Positions 23,252 through 35,861 of a stretch of 64,000 bases of DNA are shown here, piece by piece. Each line of letters begins with the position of its first letter. Within the stretch, counting starts at the first letter, position 1. Origin of the DNA: Amanita rubescens (Eukaryota > Basidiomycota > Agaricomycetes > Agaricales > Amanitaceae); NCBI GenBank assembly GCA_015039365.1, contig WION01000011.1, positions 682,001 through 746,000 on the forward strand, written 5' to 3'. The position numbers and the translations under genes are program-made. The notes beneath the pieces were generated by a model. The model was not told where the DNA came from and searched no databases. It saw only the letters and a program-made list of their open reading frames with translations.

Positions 23252-23712
23252 CCGTATCTCACCATTTCCGATGTGTGAGTGCTCCAAGTCGCGCTCGCTC
23301 GTTTTTCCCGCCGTCATACTAATGTGGATCAAGTCGCACGTTTTCCTACAAGCTTCGCAAGTCGGTCAAGCAGAAGGAGGAGCAGGAGCACAAATACACC
23401 ATCGTCATCAAGCGGCAGATCGGCTCGAAGGGTCAATACCTTCGTTCCATCATCAACATCAAAAGCCCGCATCTTTGCAATGTCCTGCTTGATATCAACA
23501 AAGGAGTGGAGGACCTCGCACTCAACCGAAAGGAACCAGAGGTGTGTTCTTTGCGCCCCTCTGCTGAACATAGCTGATTGTTGGATTGCTTACCAGGCTA
23601 CGGAAGAGCTCATGTACTACTCGTATCCTGGACTCCTTAAGCGTCTTGCTGTAGAACAGAAACGGGAGGAGAGGAATGAACCGTGACATTGAGGCCGGGA
23701 TATTCTACGTCG

Positions 23713-26190
<2,478 letters not shown>

Positions 26191-27019
26191 CGAAGAGGTT
26201 GACGAACAAACATTGACAAAGAGAACGTCTTATTTAAATAATCAAACGATTTTTTGGCACTACCGCAACTGCCCATCTCAACCTGCCTTTAACCGTTCGC
26301 ACTTCGCATAGCGCGCCTTTCCACACCGTTTTCGAGCGTTCGGGTAACGTCGCCAAGCAGTCCATCGAGCGTTCGGGTAACGTCGGGCTGTGAGGTATCT
26401 CGGTTGTTGGTTCGGAGCTTAGCCAAGTCGGAAATAGGCGGTTTGGAAAACATATCGCCGCTCTCCTCTACATGTTTGCTAGAACCTTTGTTCCTTGCCG
26501 CGACCTCGTCGAAGGAGCCAAGGGGATTTCTTTCCTTCTCAGGTACCAGATCCACCGCCTGCTTGAGTGTAATTTTGCTTACTTTAGTTGTAAAGAGTTG
26601 GTTAAGACCATGATGAGTTACAGATCTTTTTTGTGGTTCAATCCCGACGGCCGTCCTGTCTGGCTGTCTCCCGGTTCCAATGATTTGGACCCACGTCGAA
26701 GATGGTGAAGCTACGGATGGGCTTTTTCTCCGTACTGCAGCTTCCGCCGAGTTTCGCAAACAAGAACAAGAAGTATAAGCAGTGAAGCACACGGAGCGAA
26801 ACGCTCGCTAACATATTCCGATCGACTCGGATCGAGTCCATCCTCTTCCCTCTTTCCTTGCTCACACCCGCTTCGTCTTTTCTCCTCGTCTTTCACTAGG
26901 TGAACGCAGCGAAAGTGTTCGTGATGACGGATACGTTCCCTAAACTCTGCATGGGGACGTTCAAAATCGGTGGGAAGACGTAATAAAAATCCCACTAGCC
27001 TAGCCCTGTCTGTGAATCA
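26191..27019. other. Unassigned; 167-codon open frame and a short duplication
   Basis: An open frame on the minus strand (26289-26792) has no recognised motif. GAGCGTTCGGGTAACGTCG occurs twice, near 26333 and 26372. I see no convincing gene. Confidence 0.35.
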
Positions 27020-28137
27020 GCAGAGGCGCCCCCTAGCCCCCGTTCGGAAGCGCTCAGTGAGCTGGACATACGTCAAAGCGACGAAGATCCTCGGAGGCTG
27101 TTCCCCAGGTTGTCATCGCTTTATTATCCCCTGCCCAAGGATATATCGACCGGTAAGGTTTATCCCGCAAGGAGGGAGGAAGTTTATTAACGGAATTGGC
27201 AGAGGCGTCGTTCAGCCCCCGTTCGGAAGCGCTCAGTGAGCTGGAAATCCCTGAAAGCGAAGAAGATACCTCAGAGGCTGTTCCCCAGGTTGTCGTCACC
27301 TTATTATCCCCTGCCCAAGAGGACGCATCGACTGGTAAGGTTTATCCCTCAGGTCTCTTCGCCACAAGAGTCACCACCCTCTGATGTAGAAATTCTCTCA
27401 CGGAAGCCAAGTGGAGTCTCAACCTGCTAGTGCTACGATTCGTTCTTTAGAGCCGGAAGGAGAATCTCAGCCCCACAGTGCAGCAATTCCTTTTCCGAAG
27501 GATATCCAGCTTCCCAACAGCAACTCTACCTTCCCCATCGCTCGATGAGGACACTCAACCCCTTGGTGCCGTAGCCAGTTCTCCGGAGCACGAGCAGTCA
27601 CTCAGCGCTACTTTCCATTCAAAGGGGGCGCTGCCCTTCAGTCCCTCCCATTCTTCTCCAGGGTTCTCGAATGCCTTACCTCTTAGTGCCGCAGCCAGTT
27701 CTCCCGAGCACGAGCAGCCCCTCCGTGCTCCAGTTTCAAAGGGGGCACTGCCTTTCAGTCCCACCCTCTCTTCTCCGGGGTTCACGAATGCCACACCCTT
27801 TAGCGCAACCTTTCCGTCACCAAGGCTTACGCCCACTTCTCATGACCCTCCTAGTGTCATCATTGCCGATGAAGAACTAGAAACTAACAACCCGGCCAAA
27901 TATTCCTGTTATCTCCCTTTCCCCACCGGCAACCGAGAGCGTAGCGTTGCCTTCCGTGCTCATACGCCGCGAAATACTTCCTCCTTACTGAGGGAGTGAA
28001 CGGATTGTCAGCCCAATATCTGCAGGGGTATCCTCTCCTTCGACGCCCGTCGTTCCAATCTTCGCTCTCCAAGTGAAACCCAATCGCGGACAGTTTCTCC
28101 CGTCGAATCCACTGGAAGCAGCTCATCTAGTGCCCGG
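27020..28137 (+). pseudogene. Ser/Pro-rich repeat protein remnant, left part (split by LTR element 2)
   Basis: Function not recognised. The plus strand holds two internal tandem duplications. One of about 180 bp covers roughly 27023-27200 and 27202-27345 (SPRSEALSELEI followed by VPQVV and LLSPAQ). The second, about 125 bp, lies in 27560-27800 and reads ASSPEHEQ, then KGALPFSP, then SSPGF, twice. The coding frame moves between all three frames (open blocks end near 27385, 27430 and 27546, and the last runs 27478-27999), so it does not form one continuous protein. Composition is Ser, Pro and Glu rich, suggesting a disordered protein. LTR element 2 lies at its right end, and a similarly composed open block continues beyond it (30776-31015). 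Confidence 0.45.
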
Positions 28138-28534
28138 TGTAACGAGCCGATTCCGGCTACGTTGGAACCGATCTCCGAATCCTTCCGAAGCTCCCCGAAG
28201 CACTCCGAGCCTATGCTCGATCCTGGAGGATGATCGTTTGTGTTCGGATGCACGCACAGGCCTCGGACTTGGTGCAGGATTCATCACATGGTCACCTCGT
28301 GCCTCCGTAGTATATATACCATTGTGTATGTAGTTGTAGTTAGCGAATTATCACCCCATTACTGCTCCGAGTTCGATTCCTTTCGTTCCCTTCGTTCCTC
28401 GGTGCTTCGGACACCTTCCACTCGTTCACCTTCGCATTCGGCACCCTCTCTGCCTCCGAGGCACCCCCAGGACTGACCTCCGAAGCCCCTTTGGCCGAAC
28501 GCACTTCCGCATCGGCCTTCTTCTGATCGTTTCA
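28138..28534 (+). repeat. 5' LTR of element copy 2
   Basis: 397 bp, TGTAACGAGCC to GATCGTTTCA. A TATA-like motif TATATATACC lies at 28311-28320 and would direct transcription into the element. Confidence 0.93.
28311..28320 (+). promoter_or_regulatory. TATA-like motif in the 5' LTR of element copy 2
   Basis: TATATATACC, about 175 bp after the LTR start. The same motif is present in the other LTRs (for example about 20841-20850 on the opposite strand). Promoter activity is inferred only. Confidence 0.45.
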
Positions 28535-28536
28535 AC

Positions 28537-28554
28537 TGGAGCCCACCGCGAGGG
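28537..28554 (+). other. Candidate primer binding site, element copy 2
   Basis: TGGAGCCCACCGCGAGGG begins two bases after the 5' LTR, as expected for a tRNA-primed LTR element. Confidence 0.55.
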
Positions 28555-28920
28555 GCTCTTAGGTCAGTCCGTCGGTCATTCCTTTCACCCAACTGCTGCA
28601 CAGAAAGCATTGGACAAGTTCCGGTGTCACTTGGAATCTGCTCCGAGCCACTCCAAGCACTCTGCCGGCCCTCCCATAGCTCAGAGACCATACCCCGCCG
28701 ACCTTTCTTCAATTATACCCTCCCCGCTCTTTACACTGCAGTAGCCTTCACCACTTGGCCCCACAGCACTGACACAGCATCAGCCGAACAACACCCACAC
28801 GTTCCACTACTCCCGATCCAGCTCCGATCGATCAATAGCTTTCGTCCCTGAAGCCCCTTGCTTAATCCACCTCGCTTTCCATCAGAACAGCTCGCTTCGC
28901 TTCAGCCTGCCAGTAACATC

Positions 28921-30462
28921 ATGACCGAACCAAACCGCCGCATGCCCATCCGAATGAACAAGGAGGCACCCTGCTTCCGAGGCACTGCCGCTGGTCTTGA
29001 GAGATACCTCGAAGATATCGAGATGATCTGCGAGGATAGACAACGCTCCGGAGATGCTGAACTGATCAAATGGGCTGTCTACTATACCGATGAGAAATCT
29101 TCCGAGATCTGGAGAGCCGCTCGAGACACCCTATCGGATCCGAAAACCTGGGACGCATTTAAGAAAGCGATTTCCGAGATCTACCCCGAGGCACAGCCCG
29201 ATCGCCGCCACACTATTGCAGCACTACACGCCGTTTCCGACCGCTTCTCAGCGCAAAATGTCACATCCGAGACAGCCCTTGCTGAGTATCACAGGGAATT
29301 TTCCGGAACAGCTCAATACCTCATCGGAAAGCGCCGCATGACACGCCGTGAGGCAAGCATCATGTACATGTCCGCATTCCCTCCGGATCTCCGACCCGAT
29401 ATCACTACTCGGCTCACAATCAAGTACCCGGACGTCCACCCCGATGATGGCTATGATCTAAAAGACATGAATAGTGCCGCGCAATTCATTATCAGCTCAA
29501 GGTCTGCTATAGCCTTGCTCGCCGCGACCACCCCACAAGCTCCGACGCTTCCGACGCCTCCGACACCTATCCCTACTCCCCCTCCAAGCACTGCCTTCGC
29601 TCCAAGCACAGCTTCCACCCATCTCCTTAGCGGATGCATTTTCTGCGGAGATATCAATCATCGGACGGCCTGGTGCCATATCAGGGATGAATATGCAAGG
29701 CAAGGGAAGATCAAAATAGTCGACGGACGGATTCAATTTTTGGATGGCAACGAACCGAATGCATTCCAATACCGCCACTTCGGACAATGGTTCAAAGAAC
29801 GCATTGATGTATGGCTGCTGAGGTACACACAGCCGACCGCTCCGAAGCCATTTGCGTCCTCCAACTACTTCCTGGAAGCTCTAGACCACTCCGGAACACA
29901 TACCGCCGAGCCTGTCAATACTGAAGCACTGCAAAACGTACATACGACTCCGATGCACATACACATTAGCACCACAATCCCTAATCAATCCACGCTCCCT
30001 AATACCACCCCCTCCGAACCCTCTGAACCCTCCAGACCCTCCGACGCTCCTACCACTACAACGCATGATACCTCCGAGACCTCCGAGGCTTCCAATGACC
30101 CCACTACTGCTGCGCCAATTTCTGCCACCCCGGAAACCCTCAGCGACCACATCGCCGAAGTCTTTATCATTTCCGAGCCATCTGGCATCCCGACAGCTGC
30201 CATTCCGAGACCTGATTCCGCCGAAATTCCAACTGCCGCCCTGACCGCCTGCACGATTGAAGAAAGCGAGATGAGAAGAACCCACCCACCACTTCCCTTC
30301 TACTTCCTATCACCATCCGATCTCCCCGTCCTGACCAGGAGGTCAGTATTAAAAGTACCCAGGAGGTGTAACGAGCCGATTCCGGCTACGTTGGAACCGA
30401 TCTCCGAATCCTTCCGAAGCTCCCCGAAGCACTCCGAGCCTATGCTCGATCCTGGAGGATGA
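28921..30462 (+). CDS. Gag-like protein with CCHC zinc knuckle, LTR element copy 2
   Basis: 513 residues from ATG 28921, translating identically to the copy 1 ORF. Capsid-like N-terminal half, zinc knuckle CIFCGDINHRTAWC near residue 240, then a Pro/Thr/Ser-rich tail with many EPSEPS-like repeats. The reading frame crosses the LTR boundary at 30367 and ends inside the 3' LTR at 30462, so the last 30 or so residues are LTR-encoded. The upstream extension to 28858 begins with TTG and is unlikely to be used. No downstream frame with protease or RT is present. Confidence 0.85.
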   Translation: MTEPNRRMPIRMNKEAPCFRGTAAGLERYLEDIEMICEDRQRSGDAELIKWAVYYTDEKSSEIWRAARDTLSDPKTWDAFKKAISEIYPEAQPDRRHTIAALHAVSDRFSAQNVTSETALAEYHREFSGTAQYLIGKRRMTRREASIMYMSAFPPDLRPDITTRLTIKYPDVHPDDGYDLKDMNSAAQFIISSRSAIALLAATTPQAPTLPTPPTPIPTPPPSTAFAPSTASTHLLSGCIFCGDINHRTAWCHIRDEYARQGKIKIVDGRIQFLDGNEPNAFQYRHFGQWFKERIDVWLLRYTQPTAPKPFASSNYFLEALDHSGTHTAEPVNTEALQNVHTTPMHIHISTTIPNQSTLPNTTPSEPSEPSRPSDAPTTTTHDTSETSEASNDPTTAAPISATPETLSDHIAEVFIISEPSGIPTAAIPRPDSAEIPTAALTACTIEESEMRRTHPPLPFYFLSPSDLPVLTRRSVLKVPRRCNEPIPATLEPISESFRSSPKHSEPMLDPGG

Positions 30463-30763
30463 TCGTTTGTGTTCGGATGCACGCACAGGCCTCGGACTTG
30501 GTGCAGGATTCATCACATGGTCACCTCGTGCCTCCGTAGTATATATACCATTGTGTATGTAGTTGTAGTTAGCGAATTATCACCCCATTACTGCTCCGAG
30601 TTCGATTCCTTTCGTTCCCTTCGTTCCTCGGTGCTTCGGACACCTTCCACTCGTTCACCTTCGCATTCGGCACCCTCTCTGCCTCCGAGGCACCCCCAGG
30701 ACTGACCTCCGAAGCCCCTTTGGCCGAACGCACTTCCGCATCGGCCTTCTTCTGATCGTTTCA
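30367..30763 (+). repeat. 3' LTR of element copy 2
   Basis: 397 bp, direct repeat of 28138-28534. It contributes the gag stop codon. Confidence 0.93.
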
Positions 30764-31015
30764 CCGGCCTACCATTTGGCGATATTCTTCGGCGATGAAC
30801 GCTTGTCCAACGTTACCTCTCCTGTTTCAGGCAGTTCCCAGGGCTCCTTTGCCTGTAGTCCCCATTCCACAGACACTTTGCTTGATCCATCATTAGCCGA
30901 TGAGCTCAGTGAACAAATTCTACAGATGCTTCTACCCCCTGGACTCGACCACGGGCCCCGGTGTTTCTCTTACGTCTCTCTGCCAGGCACGCGACTCCTT
31001 TTGCCCGACTAGCAT
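30764..31015 (+). pseudogene. Right part of the Ser/Pro-rich gene remnant
   Basis: The plus strand reads IFFGDERLSNVTSPVSGSSQ and continues to LLLPD before a stop near 31012. Composition resembles the block left of the LTR element. Joining both sides after removal of the element and one CCGG copy gives a continuous DNA sequence, but the frames on the two sides do not match directly, so decay preceded or followed the insertion. Confidence 0.4.
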
Positions 31016-31031
31016 ATAATTCGCCTTTTCT

Positions 31032-31222
31032 CGATTTCTTTGGTTGAACAGCGATCTAACCATTCCGGACAGAGAGTTAATTAATGGAATCCCTGCTACA
31101 TTACGAGAACCGCAAGGGCTGGACGATGCTCCTGAGAAAGAGAAATTGGAAGAACGTCAAGCGATGCTTCCCCGTCGCCCGTCGCCCGTCACGGCACAGA
31201 TCGTCGAGGTACAGATCTGCGA
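31032..31222 (+). pseudogene. ISWI fragment (copy D)
   Basis: About 190 bp closely similar to 26004-26190 and to the inverse of part of copy A. It reads NSDLTIPDRELINGIPATLR then EPQGLDDAPEKEKLEERQA, the segment between HAND and SANT of ISWI proteins. Unlike copy C it has kept the reading frame at NGIPATLREPQ. It forms a direct repeat with the end of copy C around a 4.8-kb segment that contains LTR element 2. Confidence 0.8.
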
Positions 31223-31794
31223 AACGCTGCTCTGTCTGAGGCTATTGCTTCTGGTGAACGCGTATCTCGCGTTTCATTTGTATATACTGCTAGCTACCGA
31301 CCTCAATAGTCTATAACAAATTACTGGTCCAGTCCAGAATATATTCGCGTCAAGATACAGAGTGGTTCTTATAAGATGATGACGACCTTCTCCGTGCTCT
31401 AACTAGCACTCTTTCTCTTTCAACGGATGATATCTAATCCTTTACTCCACTGCCTAAGTGATGCGCACCGCGGATCATGTGCCTCTACCAACAACCCCTT
31501 CATCAGCACGGCCTATCAATCTTCTTTCATGGTCCAAATCGAGGAATAACAGGCCCATGACTACCTCTGATCTTCGTCAGCTTGGCGCGCTGAAATACGG
31601 AAACCATGGCACGACGCGAAGGGTATTGAACATTAAGTGGTAAATGATTTCGCTTGAATGATCCCTGCGCTATGCTTGGTGAATATGTTAACGAGAAAGG
31701 ACTGATTAATTCCTGTCTGAGTCTTAGCACTAGTACAATAACTTTTTGTGGATTCAGAGTTGGAACGCGTCGTTATTTGAAAAATCAACATAAA
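31223..31794. other. No supported gene
   Basis: Short open frames only; no recognisable motif. Confidence 0.35.
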
Positions 31795-34700
31795 TTACAC
31801 TAATAACGATACTCTTCCGCTGAAACTCGTATTCACTCCAATCAATCCCCTCTCCATTGCCCAAGAGGCACATTTCTCGCCCCCTTTCCCCTTCCTCCCC
31901 TTCTTGCCATTGGCTCCCGGCCTACCCCCAATCCCACCTTCAAACTTGACACCATGAACTTTCTGCGCAAGCTCCTTGACCTCTCCAAAATGAGCTTTCA
32001 AGAACGCCGCCGTGTTGGCTCGATGAACCATACAATCCGGCTCTTCGTACCCTTCCAACGAGCCAACGTGCTCAATTCCGTGTTCCTCGCCCAAACTTCC
32101 TCCCGTCCTTTCCAACACACCTTCGATTCCCCATGCGGAATAGGCACTGGCTGACTGGGTGTCACACACTCCATATCCACTTCCTTCCCCAAACACTTGT
32201 CCACATACCCCCTAAGTCGTCCATACCGAGCACATACACAAACATCGCTCTCATCCACAGATTGGAGATTTGCAACGCCAGCGCGGCGCGGTACTTGTCT
32301 TCTTCTTTGACGAGGTACCGCAGTTCATCGTGCACCGGGATGAGGTATCGTGCTTGGATATGATATTGCTTGATGAGATATTCCATCGACACGATCAGCA
32401 TGTGAAGGTAATCCACACCAGAGGATTGGACGACCCAGTTGATTCTCGAAGGCATATAATCCGATCCAAATTCGTTCGGGAGGTATTCCTTGCTCAACGC
32501 GTACGTCACGCCGCATCCCAACGCAGGCGTCCTAGGCTTCTCTGAATTTGCAATCTCTTCGAGCTTGTTGAACATGAAGCTCTCGGATCCTCTGAACCAA
32601 AACATTCGATCAAACATGTCGGACCGGTGAGTGTTGCGGCCCTTTGTGGAAGCGTACAGATTTTCGGCGAGTTTTTGAGCTTCTGGTATTGACATCTCGG
32701 CGTTGGCCTGAAGGAGGAGCAGAACGGCGTGTTTCATCCCAGCCCCATAAATCCTCGAATAGTTGAATACTTGAGCTTGATCACGGGACAAGCCAAGTAT
32801 CTTTGCCGTTTTCGAATGCAAGTCTGTCCCGGCGCTTTTCGTCCCTTCGAGCGTCATCCACCCCAATGCCGTCGCACCGTGCATACCAAGCTGCGCGTCT
32901 CCCATGCAACTCGAGATCCACAACTCTTCCGAATCCACATCGGCACCAATGATCGCGTTGCCGGGTGGTGCACGGACCATCGCTTTCAGTTCTGACCCGA
33001 CGCGGTTCTTTTTCGCATTGGAAGCTGTTAACCAAGTCTTTTCAATCGCGCGGCGGGTGACGGTGCCCATGGAAATGACTTGAGGGAGGATGATGCCCCA
33101 CTTGTCGTCCTGATCCTCGAAACCCAACTTCCGCCCATCGCTCTCCCAAACGACCATCTGGTTCATGAGCCGATCCCTCGAGCTCATCCAATAACTGCAC
33201 ACCGCGCTCAACTCGAGCGCCTCTTTCGCCTCTCCACCTGGACTTGTCAGCACCCCATCCGCCGCATACTTGACGAACGTCTTGGCGAGGGGAGACCCCA
33301 CGTTAGCTTTTTCACCGTCTTTATGAGGCAACTTGTAGAACGCGAAACCGTGATGAAGAACTAGATCGGCGAGAGTCGAATCGGCAGGGTTGGAGAACGT
33401 AAGAGGCGATCCGTGCTTGGAAGTTTCCGAGACGGAAGAAGGAACGCGCCGTGTTCTCTCAAATGAAACAAGGGGCCTCTCCACGCCAACTTGAACAGGA
33501 GCGGTGCAATTCGGTTTCGAGGGGTGAGATCGATCGTACCGGGAGGTAAACTTTTTTTGGGTTTCGTCAAGTCCCAATACCATTTTGGACGACAAACGGC
33601 GGGCACTTTCGGCTCCTCCTGCTCTTTCCGTTTTGTCTTTTTCTTTGGGCTCCAATCTAGTTGAGAGAACCACGGATCTTGAACGACGACAGATTCGGGA
33701 TCCTTCCTGGCCTCGTCCATCACGCGAGCTGCAAGTTTCTGTATTCGATCGTCCATGTCTTTTGAACCAGACGATAACGCCATCGCTAGGTCGTTATCAT
33801 CAGACGTCATCTCGCCCGAGGCCAACAGTAGTTTTGCGTGACGCGGACCAAGGATCTGACTGGTCTTCTGACCGCGAGTGGTACGCAGTTTACCCACATT
33901 TCGTTTGTCGTCGACGTAATTTCAACCTTCTTTGCTCGAGAACTTGAGTGGAAAGCCGTTATAGCAAGCTTGAGCAATGGCGAGGCGATACGGGAGGGAG
34001 ACGTAACGAGAGTGCTGAGCCACGCTGGATCTTCCGGTACTTGCAACGCATCATGTTCATGTTCAGGTTCAGGTTCATCAGGTTCATCAGGTTCCTGCAC
34101 CTTAACGTAACTTGAGCAAAAAGACAACGACGAAAAAAGAACAATACTCACGACACCCCTCGATTTTTCAAGGTCCAATCCAACTGTGCCGACCACGGAT
34201 CCTTCTCCCACTCCCTCGTCGTCGTCATCTCCTTCGCGCTCGTCGCCAACTCCTCTTTACATCTTCCACCCCTCTATAAACGCGCTCAGCGCGTTCAATA
34301 TACCTCTCCCAAGCGCTGTTGACTGTGAGAAAACTGAACCCGATGGTGAGCACGCCTGAGAAGGAGACAGGGCGAGGACACCGGGAGAGGAAGGAGAGGA
34401 GGATGGCACTGTAAACTTTGTGAGCTGCGTGGACGTCGGTGGCGCAGTAGGATAGAAGGTCGGCGATTGATAGATGGTCCAAGTCGGTAGTAGGGGAGTT
34501 GGGTCCGAGTCCTCGAGGTCAAGGTTGGGATTCGGGTTGGAGTCGGGCCAGGAACGGGAGGAGGAAATATATGGGGCATAGGTAAATTCGGACGAGTTTA
34601 CTGAGAACGCTCGCCTTGTCATGTTCTAGTTCGATGCTGCAATGGAGTCTCGCGACGTTTACGAGTGAGTTGGCGGAAGTGAGGGATTCCCAAGTCCTGT

Positions 34701-35470
34701 TTCTGTCGTTGTCATCGTTTTCATTTTCGTTGCCGTCCCAATCCATCTCGGACCGATAAGGCACCTGAAGAGAATCCATCCTAGCCCTCGCCTGCTCTTC
34801 TTCCTCCTTTGCCTGCGCGATGAGATCGAAATAGCCTCAACCGCTTCGACCCTCTGCACCTTTTCTTCTTCTTCCACTCGTTCCACGCAGGACGCTGGTG
34901 AGACGATATCCTGTTCACAGCAATGTGGAGAGACATGGTATCTATCCGCCGAGTCCTAGTACCAGCGAAAGAGTATTCGCTTTCGCGATCGAAAGAAATG
35001 TTGTGGCCAACAACGAGTCGGTCTGTATCTGGACCAAAGGGGATGAAATGGACAGGCGAGGAGGATTCGCCTAACATCCACGGGGAGATCCAAGCATATG
35101 ACGCGTTAGATGAGGCGGATATGGCGATGACGGGGTATGGGTGGCCCTCTTTCGGCATGGATTCCGGGACGTCGTTGTGGGATGGGTTCGCTAAAACTAG
35201 CACCGCCGTGCTTGTAGTAGTACTTTGTCTGGGAGAGGTTCCATTAGGATGTGACTGGCAGGGGAGGAAGAGAGGCGTTTGCGAGAGGTTGCGGTAAGGA
35301 GAAGCTGTAGCGAGACCGATGCTGTGTAAGCGTTCTGGACGCGGTGTGGACGCAGTGGAAAAAGTTGAGCGCGTAAAGTAGCTGAACGCGTACGCTGCTT
35401 TGGTTTTGGCTGGGGAGCAGGTAGTTGGAGATAACGCGTCAGTCTCGACTATCGCGTCATTGCATCTCAA
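31795..35470 (-). pseudogene. MIP1: Mitochondrial DNA polymerase gamma (family A) pseudogene
   Basis: On the minus strand, blocks in the order of pol gamma: exonuclease region (YPVIAISASSNASYAWISPW, LVVGHNISFDRESEY, RRIDTMSLHIAV, near 34,880-35,180), TWESLTSANSLVNVARLHC near 34,650, a block with LLSYCATDVHAAHKVYS, PVSFSGVLTIG and FLTVNSAWERYIERAE near 34,290-34,460, DPWFSQLDWSPKKK and PKWYWDLTKPKK near 33,540-33,680, then a long polymerase block at 32162-33673. That block contains ADVDSEELWISSCMGDAQLG (motif A), GTDLHSKTAKILGLSRDQAQ with FNYSRIYGAG (motif B) and IPVHDELRYLV (motif C). The C-terminal PSQPVPIPHGESKV block is in another frame. Exonuclease motif I is altered (DVPES where family members have DVET), and the frame changes at least five times without visible introns. 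A working copy must exist elsewhere, because this enzyme replicates mtDNA. Confidence 0.88.
34034..34100 (-). repeat. Short tandem repeat in the pol gamma pseudogene
   Basis: Repeats of TTCATCAGG and TTCAGG on the plus strand; on the minus strand they read as PDEP and PEPEHEH, an acidic insertion. It may be an expanded linker of the original gene. Confidence 0.6.
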
Positions 35471-35861
35471 CGTGGTTGTGAAGGTGAGATCCCTTTCTAG
35501 GCATAAGTGTACCTGGAAACAAAGGACAGATTAAAAAAGCTTTGGCGAATGGGTAATCTTATGCCATCTGACCGAGTTCAACTAACGGAAGTGTTTGCCC
35601 CATCATGCATCAATGCGTCAACAATCAGGTAAGGTACATAAGCGAGCTTCGCAGGCTAAATTTGCTTTTCGTTCGTCCATCGTTAGTGTCGTATAGCGTA
35701 GAATTAGAATTAAATCCAGAGTTATCTATCGTGTCTATCGTAAGTCAAACGCTTTATAAAAAAGAAAAGTCAAATGGGGAGAGCTCGCACTCGATGATGG
35801 CGTATCATAAGAGAGGTTCTGACGAACTTTTCCTTTAGGAAAAACTGCCCAATCGTATAGC
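35471..35861. other. Intergenic; no supported gene
   Basis: Presumably includes the promoter of the SPT5-like gene. One 77-codon frame (35605-35838) has no recognised motif. Confidence 0.4.

Larger units (their letters stand above)
20501..23686 (+). pseudogene. Gene remnant resembling the N-terminal region of fungal AAA-ATPase-family proteins, split by LTR element 1
   Basis: From ATG 20501 the plus strand reads MAEPSDTAPELKTALPDQPF then KKRIAQFDY, a stop (TAG, 20590-20592), and FVISSWSYLT up to the element edge at 20625. After the element the same frame resumes (VSHHFRC), reaches a GTGAGT donor at 23275, and an exon from 23353 reads LRKSVKQKEEQEHKYTIVIK, later SIINIKSPHLCNVLLDINKG, then a second intron and MYYSYPGLLKRLAVEQKREE, ending at a TGA at 23684-23686. 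The INIKSPHLxxVLLxI and YSYPxLLKRL blocks resemble the region before the ATPase core of large fungal AAA proteins. No ATPase domain follows; the ISWI fragment begins instead. Family assignment is tentative. Confidence 0.5.
28138..30763 (+). mobile_element. Gag-only LTR retrotransposon, copy 2 (plus strand)
   Basis: 2,626 bp with 397-bp LTRs (28138-28534 and 30367-30763), termini TG...CA, and a 4-bp target duplication CCGG (28134-28137 and 30764-30767). It encodes one gag-like ORF with a zinc knuckle and no pol genes. Its length and all translated frames that I compared agree with copy 1, which points to insertion of both within a short time. A short purine tract (AGGAGG) precedes the 3' LTR. 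It belongs with non-autonomous elements of the type called TR-GAG in plants; a helper element is not in this window. Confidence 0.95.

Noticed and set aside
26289..26792. 167-codon minus-strand frame as a gene
   Set aside because: No recognised motif, and it overlaps a short tandem duplication; coding status cannot be supported by sequence alone.
28858..28920. N-terminal extension of the gag ORF
   Set aside because: The extension begins at a TTG codon; the first ATG is at 28921 and is the likelier eukaryotic start.
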